The position numbers and the translations under genes are program-made. Of a DNA stretch of 64,000 nt, positions 59,497 to 64,000 are shown one piece after another; position 1 is the stretch's first letter, and each line of letters begins with the position of its first letter. The DNA is from Cyclobacterium sp. (GTDB taxonomy: Bacteria > Bacteroidota > Bacteroidia > Cytophagales > Cyclobacteriaceae), in assembly GCF_014762705.1 (NCBI RefSeq), contig NZ_JABURL010000015.1, positions 62,001 through 126,000 of the forward strand, written 5' to 3'. The notes beneath the pieces were generated by a model, which was given only the letters and a program-made list of their open reading frames with translations, was not told the origin of the DNA and ran no database searches.

Positions 59497-60729
59497 ATGA
59501 CATTCGAAGATCTTAAAATAATTCCCCCTTTATTAAAAGCACTGGAAGAGAAAAACTACAAAGAGCCTACAGCAATTCAGCAAAAGGCCATTCCGGTAGT
59601 TTTGAACCAAAGGGATATATTGGGAAGTGCACAGACTGGAACAGGCAAAACAGCTGCTTTTGCCTTACCCATCATTCAACTGTTGCACAACTCCGGCACA
59701 AAGGAAAAAGGCAGGGTAAGCATCAAGTCCCTGATCGTAACCCCTACCCGTGAGCTGGCCATCCAAATTGATGAAAACATCGCTTTTTATGCCAAACATA
59801 CCAAGTTGAAACATGCCGTTATCTTTGGTGGGGTAAAACAGGGCTCACAGGTCAATGAACTGAACAGAGGGGTAGATATTTTGGTAGCCACTCCGGGAAG
59901 ACTACTGGATCTGATCAATCAGGGATATATCAAACTCGACCAGATCAAAATATTTGTACTGGATGAGGCCGACAGGATGTTGGATATGGGATTTATCAAT
60001 GACATCAAAAAGCTGCTGAAACTGCTTCCTTCCAGAAGGCAGTCTTTGTTCTTTTCTGCCACCATGCCTGACAGCATCGTAGAATTATCGTCAAAGATTC
60101 TTACAAATCCTGTTAAAATCGAGGTCAGCCCGGTATCTTCTGCGGCAGAAACATTGCAGCAAAACGTCTATTATACCAACAAATCCACCAAGAAGGACTT
60201 GTTGCTGCATATATTGAAGGACAGGAAAATGGATCAGGTACTGCTTTTTTCCAGGACAAAGCATGGTGCTGATAAGATCACCAAAAACCTGAAAGCAGAA
60301 AACATCAGTGCTGCTGCCATTCACGGCAACAAGGCCCAAAACCACAGACAAAAAGTGCTCGGTCAATTTAAAGACGGCAGCATCCGTGTCCTGGTGGCTA
60401 CAGACATTGCTGCCAGAGGCATTGACATTGACAAACTGCAATATGTGATCAATTATGATATACCGGAAGATCCTGAAACCTATGTGCACCGGATCGGCAG
60501 ATCGGGCAGGGCAGGAGAGTCTGGAACAGCCATTTCACTCTGTGAGCCGGAAGAAAACGGTTATGTCAGGGATATCGAGAAATTGATCCGCCAAAAGATT
60601 GATGAAGTAAGAGACAATCCCTTTCCACAAACTGATTCGCCCATGACAGCGCAGGAAAAGAAGGAATTCAACAAAGAAAAGCAAAGAAAAAAGCAGGCTT
60701 TCTTCGCCAACCGCAAGAAATCAAGGTAA
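59497..60729 (+). CDS. DEAD-box RNA helicase (RhlE type)
   Basis: A 410-residue RNA-dependent ATPase. In order: Q motif region KEPTAIQQKAIPVVL, Walker A AQTGTGKT, PTRELAIQI, VATPGRLLDL, VLDEADRMLDMGF (motif II), FSATMPDSI, VLLFSRTKHGADK, VATDIAARGIDI and YVHRIGRSGRAGESG. The C-terminal tail is short and strongly basic (KEKQRKKQAFFANRKKSR). RhlE-like proteins unwind RNA duplexes during ribosome assembly and mRNA turnover. It is a single gene with a promoter-like box 60 bases upstream. Confidence 0.93.
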   Translation: MTFEDLKIIPPLLKALEEKNYKEPTAIQQKAIPVVLNQRDILGSAQTGTGKTAAFALPIIQLLHNSGTKEKGRVSIKSLIVTPTRELAIQIDENIAFYAKHTKLKHAVIFGGVKQGSQVNELNRGVDILVATPGRLLDLINQGYIKLDQIKIFVLDEADRMLDMGFINDIKKLLKLLPSRRQSLFFSATMPDSIVELSSKILTNPVKIEVSPVSSAAETLQQNVYYTNKSTKKDLLLHILKDRKMDQVLLFSRTKHGADKITKNLKAENISAAAIHGNKAQNHRQKVLGQFKDGSIRVLVATDIAARGIDIDKLQYVINYDIPEDPETYVHRIGRSGRAGESGTAISLCEPEENGYVRDIEKLIRQKIDEVRDNPFPQTDSPMTAQEKKEFNKEKQRKKQAFFANRKKSR

Positions 60730-60747
60730 GACGGGAAATTATCCCTC

Positions 60748-61440
60748 TTACAAAAAGGTAATAAACTGATTGCCTCTTCTAAGGACCTGGGTTTCCTGTG
60801 CCTTACGAATGCTTTCCCTTTGCTTCTCTGATGGAGAGGAAAGCAGCTCCAGGTTTACCTCCCAAACCTCATTTCTCCATGAACTGATCAGTTTGGACAA
60901 AAGCCATTCGTCCAGCCTGCCCATCAATACATCAATGGCCGCCATGCTCCAGGAAGAGGGATTGATGATGCTGTCCTGTACGGCATCAATGGTATTGGCG
61001 ATAATTTCATTCACCAATTCATGGTCCTTTTTCAGGGAATCTTTGTCCGCTTCAGGCAACTTTTGCCAGGTTTCTACCAGGCAATCATATAAAGCCAGGG
61101 GCAAATCATAATTGATGTGGGCATTTACCCCCAATAACAAGTTTTGAGTAGCGTTGATTTTCGGATTCAAACTGGCATCGTGAACCTGTCTCCAGACTGC
61201 CGGAGAAATGTCAGGATTGTCATCATAATGCCCCAATGCTTCAAAATAATATTCGGAAAACCGAAGCAACAACCGGGAAACCCAATCGGCATTGATGAAT
61301 TGCTCCTTTGTAATTGCTGCATACATATTGTTGCTCATCATGCTGTAACAACCTAAAAAGACATGTCTCCGATCGCCGGTATTTTTCCAGCGATCTGTCC
61401 TTTCTTTCATAATTTCCAATAAGGATTGTACTTCTTGCAT
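60748..61440 (-). CDS. DUF5995 family protein
   Basis: A 230-residue helical protein. The stretch VNAHINYDLPLALYDCLVET (family hallmark G(V/M)NAHINxDLPLA) places it in DUF5995; around it are NNMYAAITKEQFINADWVSRLL and a C-terminal RGNQFITFL. Histidine and aspartate of the NAHIN.DL motif suggest a metal or hydrolytic site, but no activity is known. It converges with the RNA helicase gene (18-base gap). Cytoplasmic, no signal peptide. Confidence 0.72.
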   Translation of the reverse strand: MQEVQSLLEIMKERTDRWKNTGDRRHVFLGCYSMMSNNMYAAITKEQFINADWVSRLLLRFSEYYFEALGHYDDNPDISPAVWRQVHDASLNPKINATQNLLLGVNAHINYDLPLALYDCLVETWQKLPEADKDSLKKDHELVNEIIANTIDAVQDSIINPSSWSMAAIDVLMGRLDEWLLSKLISSWRNEVWEVNLELLSSPSEKQRESIRKAQETQVLRRGNQFITFL

Positions 61441-61819
61441 ATTATTTGCCCTGATGGTTGAACCAAAATCTTAAAATTCATTCGCATGCACCAATAAATG
61501 GCGCTTTTGGCTGCATAACATTACATATACCGCTTCACGGAAAAACCGGCCATTGTTGAATTTAATATTGAAAATACAAAAAGCATTTCATCTGTTTATA
61601 ATTTGTTTTTTAGCGGTCAGATGGAATCTCGCGATGATAATCATCCCAGTGTGTGACGGCTACGTTATGCTCGATTTCATTGGATCAATTTGTATCCCCC
61701 GAAGGAATAATCTTCATTAATCACCATGGGGTGGATCAATGAAAAGATTGTGTCACCTGATTTTTCAGAAGTGTTTCGAAATCCTTCCTCTACAAAAATA
61801 ACCTGAATAATCATCCGAT
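61441..61819. other. Gene-free region with one dispersed repeat copy
   Basis: These 379 bases contain no credible frame. The only element found is the repeat copy at 61621-61680. The rest is AT-rich and without palindromes worth noting. Confidence 0.5.
61621..61680 (+). repeat. Dispersed intergenic repeat (copy B)
   Basis: This is the partner of 52162-52224 in the same orientation, with the shared core ATAATCATCCCAGTGTGT and the CTCGATTTCAT end. It lies about 140 bases beyond the stop of modC. Confidence 0.65.
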
Positions 61820-62494
61820 TTAATGCCCGAAGAAAATCCCGGGCTCCCCATCAAAGCTGAATTTCCCATTTTCCAATACCAAAACCCTTTCTGCCATTCG
61901 CCTGATTTCTGAGGCATCATGACTGACAAGAAGTGTAGTAAGTGCAAAATCCTTGTGAAATTGAACAATATATTGCTGCAGATTGGCCCGCATATCCATA
62001 TCTAAAGCAGAAAGCGGTTCATCCAATAAAAGGATGTTTGGCCGCCTGACCATTGCCCTGGCCAGAGCAACCCGCTGTTTTTGACCACCTGATAAAACCA
62101 TGGGCCTTTTTTGGGCCAGCTTTTCCAGGCCCACTCTTTCCAGCATTTCCGAAACAATGACCGGATCCTGACCTTTATCCAGGGCAAATAGCAGGTTTTC
62201 CTTAACCGACATATTGGGAAAAAGCGCATATTCCTGGAATACCATCCCGATATTTCTCCTTTGAGGCTTGAGGTTTATCTTTTGACCCTGATCAAACCAG
62301 ACCTTACCAAAAACGTGCAGCTTCCCTGCATCAGGCCTCATTAAACCGGAAATCATCCGCAAGATACTTGATTTCCCTGCGCCGGAGGGACCATAAAGCC
62401 CTACCAGTTCCCCTTGCCTGATTTGACAGGACACCTTTAAGCCCATTTTTCCATCCGGACCAAACAGCGATTTTTCCAGATCCAACTCAATCAT
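61820..62494 (-). CDS. modC: Molybdate ABC transporter ATP-binding protein, short form
   Basis: A 224-residue ABC ATPase powering molybdate import. Walker A GPSGAGKS, Q-loop VFQEYALFPN, signature LSGGQKQRVALARAM, Walker B ILLLDEPLSALD and the switch histidine in LVSHDASE are complete. The usual ModC C-terminal TOBE/Mop molybdate-binding domain (about 120 residues) is absent. The start overlaps the modB end by 8 bases. It is the last gene of modABC. Confidence 0.88.
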   Translation of the reverse strand: MIELDLEKSLFGPDGKMGLKVSCQIRQGELVGLYGPSGAGKSSILRMISGLMRPDAGKLHVFGKVWFDQGQKINLKPQRRNIGMVFQEYALFPNMSVKENLLFALDKGQDPVIVSEMLERVGLEKLAQKRPMVLSGGQKQRVALARAMVRRPNILLLDEPLSALDMDMRANLQQYIVQFHKDFALTTLLVSHDASEIRRMAERVLVLENGKFSFDGEPGIFFGH

Positions 62495-63161
62495 AGCCCA
62501 AAACCCTGTTTTTATCGTGATTGACCCAGTAAGTGATCAGCAATACCAAAAAAGAAAATCCAATCAGCAGAAGACTGTACTTATTGGCCTGGCCATAATT
62601 CATGGCTTCTACCTCATTGTATATGGCAACAGAAATTACCCTTGTTTCCTCAGGAATATTGCCTCCCACCATCAAAACCACACCAAACTCACCTACTGTA
62701 TGCGCAAAGGACAGGACAGCTGCAGTCAATAAGGCGCTCCTCATATTCGGTAGTAAAACCTTGGTAAGCGTAACCCACCTGCCTTTCCCCAGGGTCTGGG
62801 CGGTATCCAGCCAGGCTTTTGGAATAGAAGTAAAACCGGATCGCAAAGGCTGAACCATAAAAGGCAAGCTGTAGATAACAGAGGCCAACACCAAGCCAGG
62901 AAAAGTAAATACCAGGCGCAGGTCCACATATTGATCCAAAAAAGCTCCCAGCGCATTCTCCGGACTAAAAGCCAGCAGCAGGTAAAAACCCAAAACAGTA
63001 GGTGGCAATACCAAAGGCAAACTCACAATGGCTTCTACTGCGTATTTTATCCGGTATTTACTATAGGCCAGCCAATAGGCCAGTGGTATCCCCAAAAAGA
63101 ACAAAATTAAGGTAGTGAACAAAGCCAGCCGCAAAGTCAATATAAAGGGGCTAAAATCCAT
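62487..63161 (-). CDS. modB: Molybdate ABC transporter permease
   Basis: A 224-residue membrane permease with about five helices. The EAA-like coupling loop is DTAQTLGKGRWVTLTKVLLPNM, and PLVLPPTVLGFYLL and AHTVGEFGVVLMVGGNI are typical ModB segments. It forms the translocation channel dimer with modC. Its ATG overlaps the modA stop by one base, and its end overlaps modC by eight, so the operon is translationally coupled. Confidence 0.92.
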   Translation of the reverse strand: MDFSPFILTLRLALFTTLILFFLGIPLAYWLAYSKYRIKYAVEAIVSLPLVLPPTVLGFYLLLAFSPENALGAFLDQYVDLRLVFTFPGLVLASVIYSLPFMVQPLRSGFTSIPKAWLDTAQTLGKGRWVTLTKVLLPNMRSALLTAAVLSFAHTVGEFGVVLMVGGNIPEETRVISVAIYNEVEAMNYGQANKYSLLLIGFSFLVLLITYWVNHDKNRVLGYD

Positions 63162-63934
63162 TAACCTTCAGGCTGGTTAAATCCAAAATAGTTAAGAATA
63201 TTTTTGGCCGTTTCGGTTTTCAAAAAGGCCATAAAAGAGGCCGCTCCATTACTATTGGACCCATGCCTGGTAATCACAGCCCCTTGCAGCAGTGGCTGAT
63301 GGCTTTCTTCCGGTATCAGAAAAAAAGACGTTTGGTAGCGCTCCATGGTCGGTGACATGGCCAAAGATAAGGCAATAATGCCTGCATCTGCTGCTCCGGT
63401 GGAAACAAATTGTGCCGCCTGGGAAATATTTTCTCCCAGTACCAACCGACTGGAAAGGGAATCATACATTTTGTAGTAAGTCAAAGCTTCTACTGCACGC
63501 TGCCCATATGGGGCATGGTCGGGATTGGCTATGGCTATTTTTTTTACCCCGGGTTGCTGAAAAGTAGTCATGCCCAAGGGGGCCGTATCCATTTTTCTGC
63601 TCCAGACTACCAGCCTGCCCAGGCCATAAAGGTAAATTGCTGAACCTGTCAAACCTTTCCCGGCAAGCAGCTTTGGATATTGTTCATCTGCGGACATGAA
63701 AATATGGAAGGGTGCCTGATTGGATATTTGTTCGTACAATTTACCAGAAGAACCGTAAATCGGACGGACATTCACCTGGTTTGTTTCAGAGAAAACGGAG
63801 ATGATGGAATCCAGGGCAAATTTAAGGTCCGAGGCTGCCGCTACCAAAACCGGTTTTTCCTTTTGCGCCACAGCCCATTGAAAGACCATCATGGCACAGA
63901 CAAAAAATACCATTCGCTTTTTACTAGAATGCAT
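63161..63934 (-). CDS. modA: Molybdate-binding protein of ABC transporter
   Basis: A 257-residue periplasmic binding protein with a signal peptide (MVFFVCAMMVFQWAVAQ). The mature protein follows the ModA pattern: VLVAAASDLKFALDSI with the oxyanion-binding serine, YGSSGKLYEQISNQAPFHIFMSAD (parts: YGSSGKLYEQ, PFHIFMSAD), YGLGRLVVW, KIAIANPDHAPYGQRAVEAL and ADAGIIALSLAMS. It captures molybdate (or tungstate). First gene of modABC. ATG 63934 is used; an internal ATG seven codons later would also keep the signal peptide. Confidence 0.92.
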   Translation of the reverse strand: MHSSKKRMVFFVCAMMVFQWAVAQKEKPVLVAAASDLKFALDSIISVFSETNQVNVRPIYGSSGKLYEQISNQAPFHIFMSADEQYPKLLAGKGLTGSAIYLYGLGRLVVWSRKMDTAPLGMTTFQQPGVKKIAIANPDHAPYGQRAVEALTYYKMYDSLSSRLVLGENISQAAQFVSTGAADAGIIALSLAMSPTMERYQTSFFLIPEESHQPLLQGAVITRHGSNSNGAASFMAFLKTETAKNILNYFGFNQPEG

Positions 63935-64000
63935 GTTCCCTTTTTAGGTTAATATTATTCATTCGCCGATTTTATTTCAATTTCTATAACTTCTCTTACC

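Noticed and set aside
1-64000. CRISPR array, tRNA, rRNA or prophage
   Set aside because: No regularly spaced identical repeats, no cloverleaf-like sequence with a CCA-type end and no phage structural genes were seen on reading both strands.

Overview
The window looks like a chromosomal segment of a Bacteroidota bacterium, most likely order Cytophagales and near Cyclobacteriaceae (Cyclobacterium, Echinicola or Algoriphagus type). The reasons are a single fused SecDF, several promoter-like TAnnTTTG boxes, six-bladed propeller lipoproteins, an FG-GAP protein with a c-type haem motif, a BlaI/M56-TonB pair, moderate GC and very tight convergent gene ends. I see no rRNA, tRNA, CRISPR array, insertion sequence, prophage or conjugation gene. 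The taxonomic call is inference from gene content.

Layout. 0-6.4 kb: start of a membrane protein cut by the window edge, a PIF1-like helicase, an endonuclease/exonuclease/phosphatase-fold protein, a small operon (GlcG/HbpS-like protein, methionine-type aminotransferase, sugar-phosphate isomerase-like TIM barrel), and YjbQ. A tight cluster of DnaA-box sequences lies in yjbQ and in the gap after it. 6.4-13.6 kb: dGTPase (dgt) and a complete tripartite RND efflux operon (adaptor, pump, TolC-like outer-membrane lipoprotein) with several palindromes and repeats upstream. 13.9-22.5 kb: CBM9-like secreted protein, DUF4382 lipoprotein, ribD, free-methionine-sulfoxide reductase, rdgB, uridine kinase, a small membrane protein and secDF. 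22.6-30.9 kb: seven-helix membrane protein, metK, a DinB-type gene split by a one-base frameshift, EcsC-family protein, Gfo/Idh/MocA oxidoreductase, two secreted proteins, a VTT/DedA-like membrane protein and gap. 31-41.6 kb: FG-GAP/cytochrome lipoprotein, single-domain response regulator, phosphopantetheinyl transferase, SWIM-SNF2 helicase, a propeller lipoprotein followed by a redoxin-like lipoprotein, a TetR regulator with its probable operator and an AlkB-like dioxygenase. 41.8-49.6 kb: two-subunit molybdenum hydroxylase (Tat-exported large subunit plus 2Fe-2S subunit), BlaI/M56-TonB regulatory pair, a GAF/PAS sensor kinase and a GNAT enzyme. 49.8-57.5 kb: baeRF3-type protein, then an accessory stretch of small detoxification-type genes (GlxA-like AraC regulator, two VOC proteins, SnoaL-like, SDR, O-methyltransferase, MFS exporter) with a hydrolase remnant inside. 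57.7-64 kb: serine beta-lactamase-family lipoprotein, RhlE-type RNA helicase, DUF5995 protein and modABC for molybdate uptake.

How they fit together. Most genes are ordinary core or envelope functions in short operons. Functional links inside the window are molybdate import (modABC) with a molybdenum hydroxylase about 17 kb away, two regulator/operator sets (TetR and BlaI) with visible palindromes, and an RND operon with a complex upstream region but no adjacent regulator. The less ordinary material is mostly non-coding or decayed: the DnaA-box cluster, at least two families of dispersed intergenic repeats, a 101-nt cruciform-like element, a perfect 17-bp inverted repeat, one frameshifted gene and two short gene remnants. 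I did not find an obviously new multi-gene system; the DnaA-box cluster is the strongest unexplained signal.
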